Notes under the pieces: model-generated
Told to the model about the DNA's origin: nothing
The model's database searches: none
What the model saw: the letters and a program-made list of their open reading frames with translations, nothing else
Made by a program: the position numbers and the translations under genes
Source of the DNA: Leeuwenhoekiella aequorea
Lineage (GTDB): Bacteria; Bacteroidota; Bacteroidia; Flavobacteriales; Flavobacteriaceae
DNA: 64,000 nt
Assembly (NCBI RefSeq): GCF_004104375.1
Contig: NZ_QOVM01000005.1
Coordinates: 186,001 to 250,000 of the forward strand
Direction of reading: 5' to 3'
Shown: positions 1-7,602 of the stretch, piece by piece
Position numbering within the stretch: position 1 is the first letter of the stretch
How the letters are laid out: each line of letters starts with the position of its first letter

Positions 1-1
1 T

Positions 2-466
2 GCCAGCGTATATTCTGCCTCGCGAATGTTGGGTATGTTAAGCAATATGAAACAAGTTCCTGATATGAACAGAATGAAGCAACTTAAAAATCCTTCGCTG
101 ATTTTTACTGTTTCTTTAGCGATACTTTTGACTGTTTTGTTCGATTTAACTCGCATAGCTTCCATTGGTGCTATTTTCTATTTGATAATGGACATTGCTA
201 TTCATTGGGGACTTTTTAAATATTTGAAAAAGGAAGTAAAATTCAACCCGATTATTCCAATAATTGCCATACTGTTGGATGTTGTTATTTTGGCAGCATT
301 TATCTATTTAAAATATGTAAACGACCCATTTGTACTAATAGTTGCTGCAATTGGTATTGCCCTCATTTTTCTTTCTCAATTTATTTTTATGAAATCGCAT
401 ACAGATAAAGACGGAAATATGAATATGGGAATGGAAAACAGTGAAAAAGAACAAATGAAAATGTAA
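2..466 (+). CDS. APC-family amino acid permease, C-terminal part (5' end off the window)
   Basis: The frame is open from base 2, so the first ATG at 26 is probably internal. The residues just before and after it read YSASRMLGMLSN, which matches the conserved YSASRML segment found after the central helices of APC permeases. Four hydrophobic helices follow (roughly codons 40-140 of the visible part), then a Met- and charge-rich tail. It ends 14 bp before the copper ATPase, suggesting co-transcription. The substrate cannot be told. The Met-rich end (MNMGMEN...MKM) is odd for an amino acid carrier and could bind copper, but that is inference. Confidence 0.7.
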   Translation, partial: ASVYSASRMLGMLSNMKQVPDMNRMKQLKNPSLIFTVSLAILLTVLFDLTRIASIGAIFYLIMDIAIHWGLFKYLKKEVKFNPIIPIIAILLDVVILAAFIYLKYVNDPFVLIVAAIGIALIFLSQFIFMKSHTDKDGNMNMGMENSEKEQMKM

Positions 467-480
467 AAATAACAGATACT

Positions 481-3018
481 ATGAAACACACCTATAAAAT
501 ACACGGAATGACCTGCAATGGTTGTCGAAATCACGTAGAAGGAACACTTTCCAAAGTGAAAGGTGTCTCAAAGGCTACTGTGAATTTAGCAAAAGCTGAA
601 GCTACCATTGAAATGGAATCACATATTCCTATTGAGAAATTCCAAGATGCCCTTAAAAAAGAAGGTGGTACTTATTCTATCCACAAATCTGGAGAGCGAC
701 ATCATCAAAACGATACCGCCGGAGTTGATGCTGAGCGTAGTCGAAGTACGAAAGCAAAAAATGAAAAACCTAAAGGTAAAGGAACTGGCACTTTTTACTG
801 TCCGATGCATTGTGAGGGAGACAAAACATATGAAAAAACTGGAGACTGTCCTGTCTGCGGAATGGATTTAGTTGAAGAGCAAAATTTATCTGCAAAAACT
901 TCTGAACAATGGACTTGCCCAATGCACCCGGAAATTGTAAAAGATGAACCTGGAGCCTGCCCAATCTGTGGGATGGACTTAGTCCCAATGGAAGCAGATA
1001 GTTCAGCCGAAGAAAAGACCTATAACAAATTACTCAAGAAATTCTGGATTGCAGTCGCCTTTACCTTACCTATTTTCTTAATCGCAATGAGCGATATGAT
1101 TCCGAATAATCCGTTATATACGGTAATGAAGCAAAAAAACTGGAACTGGATTCAGCTTGCACTTTCAATTCCTGTGGTGTTTTATGCTACGTGGATGTTC
1201 TTTGAACGTGCCTATAAAAGCATCAAAACCTGGAACCTCAATATGTTTACCCTAATCGGCATTGGTGCTGGCGCAGCGTGGTTATTCAGCGTATTCGGTA
1301 TGCTTTTTCCCGATTTTTTCCCGGCACAGTTCAAAACAGAATCTGGTGCCGTTCACGTATATTATGAAGTATCCACTATTATTTTGACCTTGGTGCTCTT
1401 GGGTCAGGTTTTGGAAGCACGTGCCCACGGCAAAACCAATTCAGCAATAAAGGAATTGCTAAAGCTCGCGCCAAACAAGGCCATACTAGTCAAAGATGGC
1501 AAGGAAGAAGAGGTTACGATTGATAGCATTAAATTGGGCGATATCCTACGGGTGAAACCAGGCGAAAAAATTCCAGTTGATGGCGTGATTTCCGAAGGTA
1601 GTACAACGGTCGATGAATCTATGATTACAGGCGAACCTATTCCCGTAAACAAAGCGGCAAATGACAAAGTTACCAGTGGCACCATCAACGGCAACCAATC
1701 TTTTTTGATGAAAGCCGAAAAGGTGGGTGCAGATACCCTACTGTCCCAAATTATCCAAATGGTCAATAATGCCAGTCGCAGTCGTGCACCAATCCAAAAA
1801 TTGGCGGATACCGTCTCGGGATATTTTGTACCCATAGTTGTCCTTATTTCCATTATCACATTTGTGGTTTGGGCTATTTTTGGTCCGGAACCCGTCTATG
1901 TTTATGCCTTTGTAAATGCAATTGCAGTATTGATTATCGCCTGTCCCTGTGCCTTGGGCTTGGCAACACCAATGTCCATTATGGTCGGTGTTGGTAAGGG
2001 CGCACAAAATGGTGTGCTCATAAAAAATGCCGAAGCTTTGGAAAAAATGGACAAGGTGGATACACTTATTATCGATAAAACAGGAACCATAACAGAAGGC
2101 AAACCAACGGTTGAAAAAGTCGGAGCCTTCGGAACTAATTTTTCAGAAAAAGAAGTGCTTCAATACATCGTTTCCCTAAACAGCAAAAGCGAGCATCCGC
2201 TTGCCGAAGCAACTGTAAAATATGGTAAAGAAAAGAATGTTGAGTTTTTGAGCGCTGAAAAGTTTAGCGCAGTTACCGGAAAAGGTGTTGAAGGAAACAT
2301 CAACGGGAAAAAAGTGGATTTAGGGAATTCCAAAATGATGGCATACGCCAAGGCTGAATTAACTTCGGAAATGGAAACCGAAGCACAAAGTTTTCAAAAG
2401 CAAGGAAAAACAGTTTCATACCTATCCATCGATTCAAAAGTTGTGGGATATGTTGTCATTGGCGACAAAATAAAGGCGACCAGCGCCAAAGCGATCAAAG
2501 CACTTCAAGACAAAGGTATCGCAGTAATAATGCTTACTGGCGACAATCACGATACTGCCCAAGCGGTCGCAAAAGAATTAAATCTTGCTGATTTTAAAGC
2601 AGGAATGTTGCCCGAAAACAAACTTCAGGAAGTAGAAAAATTACAGAACAGCGGAAAAGTTGTAGCAATGGCAGGCGACGGCATCAATGATGCGCCAGCC
2701 TTGGCAAAAAGTGATGTTGGTATCGCAATGGGAACAGGAACAGATGTTGCCATTGAAAGTGCAATGATAACCTTGGTAAAAGGCGATTTGCACGGTATTG
2801 TCAAGGCACGGGAATTGAGCGACGGTGTAATGCGTAACATCAAGCAAAACCTATTTTGGGCTTTAGGATATAACATTTTAGGAATCCCAATCGCAGCAGG
2901 TGTTTTGTTCCCTATTTTCGGGTTGTTATTATCACCAATGATAGCGGCTTTGGCAATGAGCTTTAGTTCAGTTTCCGTTATTATGAACGCTTTGCGGTTA
3001 CGTTCGTTAAAACTTTAA
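481..3018 (+). CDS. copA: Copper/silver-exporting P1B-type ATPase with N-terminal HMA and two HMBD zinc-ribbon-like domains
   Basis: An inner-membrane pump that expels Cu+ (or Ag+) using ATP. Domains in order: HMA with GMTCNGC at residues 9-15; a linker; two heavy-metal-binding domains with CPMH...CPVCGMDL and CPMHPEI...CPICGMDLVP (about 105-175); transmembrane helices; a TGEP actuator loop; the CPC metal-translocation motif C488-P489-C490; the phosphorylated Asp532 in DKTGT; and a GDGINDAPALA hinge. At 845 aa it is longer than a plain CopA because of the HMBD pair, an arrangement also seen in SilP-like and Bacteroidetes pumps. A PepSY gene follows 2 bp downstream, so it is in an operon. Metal specificity among Cu and Ag is not resolved. 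Confidence 0.93.
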   Translation: MKHTYKIHGMTCNGCRNHVEGTLSKVKGVSKATVNLAKAEATIEMESHIPIEKFQDALKKEGGTYSIHKSGERHHQNDTAGVDAERSRSTKAKNEKPKGKGTGTFYCPMHCEGDKTYEKTGDCPVCGMDLVEEQNLSAKTSEQWTCPMHPEIVKDEPGACPICGMDLVPMEADSSAEEKTYNKLLKKFWIAVAFTLPIFLIAMSDMIPNNPLYTVMKQKNWNWIQLALSIPVVFYATWMFFERAYKSIKTWNLNMFTLIGIGAGAAWLFSVFGMLFPDFFPAQFKTESGAVHVYYEVSTIILTLVLLGQVLEARAHGKTNSAIKELLKLAPNKAILVKDGKEEEVTIDSIKLGDILRVKPGEKIPVDGVISEGSTTVDESMITGEPIPVNKAANDKVTSGTINGNQSFLMKAEKVGADTLLSQIIQMVNNASRSRAPIQKLADTVSGYFVPIVVLISIITFVVWAIFGPEPVYVYAFVNAIAVLIIACPCALGLATPMSIMVGVGKGAQNGVLIKNAEALEKMDKVDTLIIDKTGTITEGKPTVEKVGAFGTNFSEKEVLQYIVSLNSKSEHPLAEATVKYGKEKNVEFLSAEKFSAVTGKGVEGNINGKKVDLGNSKMMAYAKAELTSEMETEAQSFQKQGKTVSYLSIDSKVVGYVVIGDKIKATSAKAIKALQDKGIAVIMLTGDNHDTAQAVAKELNLADFKAGMLPENKLQEVEKLQNSGKVVAMAGDGINDAPALAKSDVGIAMGTGTDVAIESAMITLVKGDLHGIVKARELSDGVMRNIKQNLFWALGYNILGIPIAAGVLFPIFGLLLSPMIAALAMSFSSVSVIMNALRLRSLKL

Positions 3019-3020
3019 AG

Positions 3021-3734
3021 ATGGTGAAAAGGAAAACCGCACTAAAAATACGAAAGACCCACAGATATTTGGGGCTCTTTTTGGGGGTACAGTTCCTGTT
3101 TTGGACCATTAGCGGAATGTATTTCAGTTGGACAAACATAGACGACATTCACGGTGACCAATTCTGTAATTTAGATTACGTGCCCAAAGCCTTTGATGAT
3201 TTAATAAGTCCTTCACAAATAAACAATCCTGAAGGCATTGGAAGTATCGAAATTAGGGACATCAACAACGAGCCTTATTACTGGATAAACAATCAAAAAT
3301 TGTACAGTGCAAAAACTGGGAAAGCAAAAAAAAATATTACGGAAGAAGAGGCCTTGTCTGTTGCCAAAAACTATATGAAAGATGGTTTGAAAGTCGCCAA
3401 CATCGAAAAAATAACCGAAGTGGACGACTATCACGAATATCGGGAAAAGCTATTGCCAGCCTATGTTATTTCATATGATACCGATGAAGCTCTTAATGCT
3501 TATGTTTCGGTAACAGACGGAAAATTCCAGACTGTAAGGCATCGAGCGTGGCGTTGGTTCGACTTTTTATGGATGACCCACACAATGGATTATGACACGC
3601 GCGACAATTTCAATACCATTGTATTAAGGGCGTTTTCGCTCTTGGGATTGATTACGGTGTTAAGCGGATTCCTGCTGTGGTACACCTCCTCGCCAACCAT
3701 TAGAAAATTAAAAAAGAAAATAATTAAATCATAA
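3021..3734 (+). CDS. PepSY-domain inner-membrane protein
   Basis: A 237-aa protein with one N-terminal helix (about residues 15-37), a periplasmic PepSY-like stretch in the middle containing the EEEALSVAKNYM segment, and a C-terminal helix (about 205-227). The layout matches PepSY-associated TM proteins, several of which act in metal uptake or reduction. It starts 2 bp after the copper ATPase and is probably translationally coupled. Its precise role is unknown; by position it supports copper export or reductive handling at the membrane. Confidence 0.75.
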   Translation: MVKRKTALKIRKTHRYLGLFLGVQFLFWTISGMYFSWTNIDDIHGDQFCNLDYVPKAFDDLISPSQINNPEGIGSIEIRDINNEPYYWINNQKLYSAKTGKAKKNITEEEALSVAKNYMKDGLKVANIEKITEVDDYHEYREKLLPAYVISYDTDEALNAYVSVTDGKFQTVRHRAWRWFDFLWMTHTMDYDTRDNFNTIVLRAFSLLGLITVLSGFLLWYTSSPTIRKLKKKIIKS

Positions 3735-3751
3735 CCAAAAACTCTAAAACA

Positions 3752-4231
3752 ATGAAAAATTCAAATCAACACACAAACAAAGGCAATTACACAAAATTTA
3801 TTTTGATGCTTGTCGCATCTTTTATTGCAATGTACATCACGATGTATCTAAATAGTTATGCGTTAGACCACGTATATTTTAGTTTAACCAGATTCTATAT
3901 GAGTTGTTTGGGTATTGCAGCAATGGCAGTAATAATGTGGTTTTTTATGCGGAAAATGTATCAAAACAAGAAAAAGAACATCGCTATTTTATTAGGTAGC
4001 TTGGTGCTATTTTTAGGCGCACTTGGTTTGGTTAGGGCACAAAGCCCAATCATTGGCGATATTCTGTGGATGAAAGCAATGATTCCCCATCACTCAATTG
4101 CAATTTTAACAAGTGAAAGAGCCGATATCAAAGACCCTGAAGTGCGCAAACTGGCTGATGATATTATCAAAGCACAACGTAAAGAAATTGGAGAAATGAA
4201 AGCAATGATAAAGCGTTTGCAAGCAGAATAA
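3752..4231 (+). CDS. DUF305 membrane protein
   Basis: A 159-aa protein with three predicted helices (about 16-36, 43-65 and 74-94) and a C-terminal DUF305 segment. The hallmark reads WMKAMIPHHSIAI, followed by an amphipathic helix rich in Lys, Glu and Met. DUF305 proteins repeatedly sit in copper and silver resistance clusters, and the MxxHH motif is a plausible metal ligand; no enzymatic activity is established. It follows the PepSY gene by 17 bp and is followed by a hairpin that probably ends this transcript. Confidence 0.82.
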   Translation: MKNSNQHTNKGNYTKFILMLVASFIAMYITMYLNSYALDHVYFSLTRFYMSCLGIAAMAVIMWFFMRKMYQNKKKNIAILLGSLVLFLGALGLVRAQSPIIGDILWMKAMIPHHSIAILTSERADIKDPEVRKLADDIIKAQRKEIGEMKAMIKRLQAE

Positions 4232-4242
4232 TAATAATTACC

Positions 4243-4276
4243 AAAACCTAACTGGTCTTAAAATCTGTTGGGTTTT
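4243..4276 (+). terminator. Probable intrinsic terminator after the DUF305 gene
   Basis: Arms AAAACCTAAC (4243-4252) and GTTGGGTTTT (4267-4276) form a 10-bp stem with one G-U pair, ending in a short T tract. It lies between the DUF305 gene and the CusB-like gene. Confidence 0.5.
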
Positions 4277-4299
4277 ATAAAGAAATAAAAAAATATACT

Positions 4300-6084
4300 A
4301 TGAAAAAATACATCATTTATACCGCAATTTTAGCCATAGGATTGGTCTTGGGCTATGTCTTTTTTGGCCCTTCTGCGGAAGGTTCCGTAAACAGCAAGAA
4401 AGTAACAGATTTGAGCGAAGACGTTAACCACTCCGAAGAACATCAAATGTGGACCTGTTCAATGCACCCACAGATTATGCAACCAGAACCTGGCGACTGC
4501 CCAATATGCGGTATGGATTTAATTCCCGCCGAAACTGGTGCGGAAGGGCTTGCAATGAACGAAATAAAAATGAGCGACAATGCAATGGCACTGGCGAATA
4601 TCCAAACTACAATTGTAGGAAATATTTCAGGAACCGACGATAACAAAATAACACTTTCCGGAAAAATAATGGCCAACGAAGAAGCCAATGCGGTACAGGC
4701 AAGCTATTTTGAAGGACGTATTGAAAAGTTGAATGTCAATTTCACGGGCGAAGAAGTACGAAAAGGACAGTTGTTGGCAACGATTTATGCACCAACGCTC
4801 GTTGCTGCCCAACAAGAACTTTTAACTGCTTCTGACCTGAAAGAATCACAACCAGGTTTATACAAAGCAGTTCGAAACAAATTAAAATTGTGGAAACTTT
4901 CTGAAAGCCAAATAGACCAAATAGAAAGTTCTGGCAAGGTGCGGGAAAATTTTCCGATTTATGCAACTGTTTCAGGCACCGTTTCCCAAAAAATGGCAGA
5001 AGAAGGCGACTATGTAAAACAAGGCCAGCCCATTGTTAAAGTAAGTGATTTGGGTACTGTTTGGGCAATGTTTGACGCCTACGAAAGACAAATCTCGCAA
5101 CTAAAGGAAGGTCAAAAGGTAACAATCACTAGTAACGCTTATCCCAATAAAGAATTTGAAGCATCAGTTTCATTTATCGACCCTACTTTGAATACAAAGT
5201 CCAGAACTGTTTCAGTGCGCGCCACATTGAACAATAAGGAAAATCTATTAAAACCAGGAATGTTCGTAACCGCAAAAGTGGCAATGACAAAAGGCAATAC
5301 TATGGAAATTGCGATAAGCATACCTGCAACGGCAGTAATGTGGACAGGCGAGCGCTCATTGGTGTACGTAAAGACCAATCCCAATGAACCCGTTTTTGAA
5401 ATGCAAGAAGTGACTTTGGGAACGAAAAATGGTGAGAACTATACCATTATCGAAGGGCTTTCTAACGGCGATGAAGTGGTAACCAACGGAACATTTACCG
5501 TAGATGCCGCTGCACAGTTACAAGGAAAAAAATCTATGATGAATGCATCAGGTGGTAAAACAATGACAGGTCACGAAGGGCATTTGGGAATGGAAAATTT
5601 AAACAACACAGTTGATGCCGCCAAGCGTATGGATGTAGCTTCCAAATTCCAAGAGCAGCTCAAAACAGTTTTTGATGATTATATTATGCTTAAAACAGCA
5701 TTGACAAACGACCAAAGTGAAAAAGCAAAAACGGCCGCACAGACCTTACAGAAAAGTTTAACACAAGTTGACCTTGCTTTGCTAAAGGATAAAAATGCGA
5801 ATAACCACTGGGCGCAACTTGAAAAAGAATTGAAGGCTTCCTCAAATGAAATTGCCCAGACATCCGATATTAAAACCCAGAGAAATCATTTTATCAGTCT
5901 TTCAGCACACCTCATAAATGCAATGAAAGCGTTTGGCATCAACCAAGAAATTTACATAGATTTTTGTCCAATGGCAAATAATAATGAAGGCGCATATTGG
6001 TTGAGCACGGAAAAAGAAATACAAAATCCCTACTACGGACAAGCAATGCTAAACTGTGGTGAAGTAACAGAAACCGTACAATAG
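4300..6084 (+). CDS. cusB: CusB-like RND efflux periplasmic adaptor with HMBD and DUF3347 domains
   Basis: A 594-aa membrane-fusion protein of the copper/silver CusCBA type. It has an N-terminal signal anchor (about 5-24), an HMBD with WTCSMHPQI...CPICGMDLIP (about 50-76), barrel-sandwich and beta-barrel adaptor domains (about 90-400), and a C-terminal DUF3347 four-helix domain (about 470-590) ending in an FCPMA...NPYYG segment typical of Bacteroidetes adaptors. Adaptors normally need a CusA pump and an outer-membrane channel, and neither is encoded nearby in the window. They may lie to the left in the element, or the protein may act as a periplasmic metal carrier; the first is more likely. 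Confidence 0.88.
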   Translation: MKKYIIYTAILAIGLVLGYVFFGPSAEGSVNSKKVTDLSEDVNHSEEHQMWTCSMHPQIMQPEPGDCPICGMDLIPAETGAEGLAMNEIKMSDNAMALANIQTTIVGNISGTDDNKITLSGKIMANEEANAVQASYFEGRIEKLNVNFTGEEVRKGQLLATIYAPTLVAAQQELLTASDLKESQPGLYKAVRNKLKLWKLSESQIDQIESSGKVRENFPIYATVSGTVSQKMAEEGDYVKQGQPIVKVSDLGTVWAMFDAYERQISQLKEGQKVTITSNAYPNKEFEASVSFIDPTLNTKSRTVSVRATLNNKENLLKPGMFVTAKVAMTKGNTMEIAISIPATAVMWTGERSLVYVKTNPNEPVFEMQEVTLGTKNGENYTIIEGLSNGDEVVTNGTFTVDAAAQLQGKKSMMNASGGKTMTGHEGHLGMENLNNTVDAAKRMDVASKFQEQLKTVFDDYIMLKTALTNDQSEKAKTAAQTLQKSLTQVDLALLKDKNANNHWAQLEKELKASSNEIAQTSDIKTQRNHFISLSAHLINAMKAFGINQEIYIDFCPMANNNEGAYWLSTEKEIQNPYYGQAMLNCGEVTETVQ

Positions 6085-6148
6085 TTTAAAACTATACTTA
6101 ATTGGGTAGTTTAAATTAGTCATCTTGATTTTTTGAAGGAGAACGAGG

Positions 6149-6325
6149 ATGAGTGAGAGTAGAAGAAATAGAAGAAAAAATGACAGAAAGAAACATCAGC
6201 CTAAAAGTGATATTCCAAAAAAAGATAAAATTATAGCTTTAGTTGTGATAGTATTGATTTTTGTAGTTGCTGCAACAGCTGCCGTTTATTATTCTCTATA
6301 CAAATCTGGATTAAAATTATTTTGA
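6149..6325 (+). CDS. Small basic single-pass membrane protein (58 aa)
   Basis: An ATG at 6149 follows AAGGAGAACGAGG, an unusually good Shine-Dalgarno sequence for this group, and the frame runs to a TGA at 6323. The product has a very basic N-terminus (MSESRRNRRKNDRKK), one hydrophobic helix (about residues 28-48) and a short basic tail. It would insert with the positive end in the cytoplasm. It sits between the CusB-like gene and the AraC regulator, 13 bp before the latter. No family is recognised. It could be a small accessory subunit of the efflux or regulatory system. Confidence 0.6.
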   Translation: MSESRRNRRKNDRKKHQPKSDIPKKDKIIALVVIVLIFVVAATAAVYYSLYKSGLKLF

Positions 6326-6337
6326 AACAAGTACTAT

Positions 6338-6904
6338 ATGAATGAGACTATCCATATTAAAAATATGGTCTGCCCAAGATGTATCTCAGCAGTTTCCAAT
6401 ATTTTGGAACAACTTAAAATACTGTATGTTTCTATAAAATTGGGGGAGGTTAAATTAGTTTCATCGTTAAGTCCCAACACAAAAAATAGTCTTTCCAAAG
6501 CGCTTCAAAATTCAGGTTTTAGTTTGATTGACGACCGTAAAAGTCAACTTATTGAACAAATGAAAACATTGGTTGTAGATAAAATCCATCATTCTTCCGA
6601 GGAGCTCGATTTCAAATGGGCAGATATTGTTACAGGCGAACTTCACTTGGACTACAAATATTTAAGTTCACTTTTTTCGTCGGTAGAAAATATTACGTTC
6701 GAGCAGTACATCATAAACCAGAAAATTGAACGTGTTAAAGAACTTATAGTTTACGATGAATTAACCTTGAGTGAAATAGCATTTAAACTTCATTATAGTA
6801 GTGTTGCATACTTAAGCAATCAATTTAAAAAGGTTACAGGAATGACACCTACACAGTTTAAAAAAAGCACAAATCAGAATCGTAAATATTTGGATAAAAT
6901 ATGA
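6338..6904 (+). CDS. AraC-family regulator with an N-terminal HMA-like metal-binding region
   Basis: A 188-aa one-component regulator. The N-terminus (about 1-75) reads like a heavy-metal-associated fold with MVCPRC (Cys12 and Cys15). The C-terminal half carries the AraC double helix-turn-helix: LSEIAFKLHYSSVAYLSNQF, then KKVTGMTPTQFKK. Such HMA-AraC fusions occur in Bacteroidetes metal clusters and are thought to sense Cu+ directly. It lies just upstream of the storage-protein and second ATPase genes, whose leaders share a 19-bp motif, so they are its likely targets; that link is inferred. Confidence 0.85.
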   Translation: MNETIHIKNMVCPRCISAVSNILEQLKILYVSIKLGEVKLVSSLSPNTKNSLSKALQNSGFSLIDDRKSQLIEQMKTLVVDKIHHSSEELDFKWADIVTGELHLDYKYLSSLFSSVENITFEQYIINQKIERVKELIVYDELTLSEIAFKLHYSSVAYLSNQFKKVTGMTPTQFKKSTNQNRKYLDKI

Positions 6905-6931
6905 TGTTAAATTCTGTTAATCCGAAAATTT

Positions 6932-6950
6932 TACAAATCATTCGGCATAT
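6932..6950 (+). promoter_or_regulatory. Candidate metal-responsive operator, copy 1
   Basis: TACAAATCATTCGGCATAT lies about 98 bp before the copper-storage gene and matches 17 of 19 positions with 7535-7553, upstream of the second copper ATPase. The surrounding leaders are otherwise not obviously alike. Proposed as a binding site for the adjacent AraC-type regulator; no direct evidence. Confidence 0.45.
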
Positions 6951-7047
6951 TTTATAACAAAAAACGATATTACATACATTAAATTGTCTTTAGTAATATC
7001 CGCTATAGTAGTGGACTATTTTTAACAATTTAAATTCTAATATATTT

Positions 7048-7368
7048 ATGAAAAATTCAAAATTAATCGAAGCTTTAAACAATTGTGTAGCACATTGTAA
7101 TTACTGTGCAGATGCTTGTCTTGGCGAAGAAAACGTCAAGATGATGGTAGATTGTATAAGAACTGATAGGGCTTGTGCTGCAATCTGTAGTGCAACAGCA
7201 AATTTGCTTGCGTCAAATTATAAAGATGTTAGAGGTATGGTAGAACAATGCCGTGATATCTGTAAAAAATGCGCTGATGTATGTGCCAAGCACGACCACA
7301 AACACTGTCAAGAATGTGCAGATGCCTGTAGAAAATGTGAGGAAGCTTGTAACGAATATTTAAAATAA
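7048..7368 (+). CDS. Four-helix-bundle copper-storage protein (Csp / DUF326)
   Basis: A 106-aa protein with 16 cysteines and no signal peptide, so cytosolic (Csp3-like). The cysteines recur in CxxxC and CxxC spacing along predicted helices (residues 13, 17, 20, 24, 36, 43, 47, 68, 72, 75, 79, 87, 90, 94, 97, 101), with a His-rich loop at 81-86. Csp proteins fill the core of a helical bundle with Cu+ and buffer excess metal. It is preceded by a 143-bp leader holding one copy of the shared 19-bp motif and is followed by hairpins, so it is probably a single-gene transcript controlled by copper. Confidence 0.92.
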   Translation: MKNSKLIEALNNCVAHCNYCADACLGEENVKMMVDCIRTDRACAAICSATANLLASNYKDVRGMVEQCRDICKKCADVCAKHDHKHCQECADACRKCEEACNEYLK

Positions 7369-7394
7369 TACAACTTATCTCAATTCATTATAGT

Positions 7395-7450
7395 GAGGTG
7401 CAACAACCTCAAATTCCGAAAGGCTACAACTCACATTGTAGTCTTTTGTT
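7395..7450 (+). terminator. Hairpin pair with terminator after the copper-storage gene
   Basis: A first small stem (GAGGT 7395-7399 with ACCTC 7406-7410) is followed by an 8-bp stem GGCTACAA (7422-7429) with TTGTAGTC (7436-7443) and then TTTTGTTTTAT. The second one looks like an intrinsic terminator. Confidence 0.6.
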
Positions 7451-7534
7451 TTATAAAAAATCGGGTATAAGTTATCTTGTTTGTATCGGAAACTTGGGAA
7501 AATTACATATTGGTGACCCTTAACAAGCAAATTC

Positions 7535-7553
7535 TACAATTCATTCAGCATAT
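7535..7553 (+). promoter_or_regulatory. Candidate metal-responsive operator, copy 2
   Basis: TACAATTCATTCAGCATAT, about 50 bp before the second copper ATPase, matches 17 of 19 positions with the copy at 6932-6950. Same proposed role and same limits. Confidence 0.45.
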
Positions 7554-7602
7554 AACGTAATATATTAAAAACTTTAAATCCTAAAATTTGTGATGTATTA
7601 AG

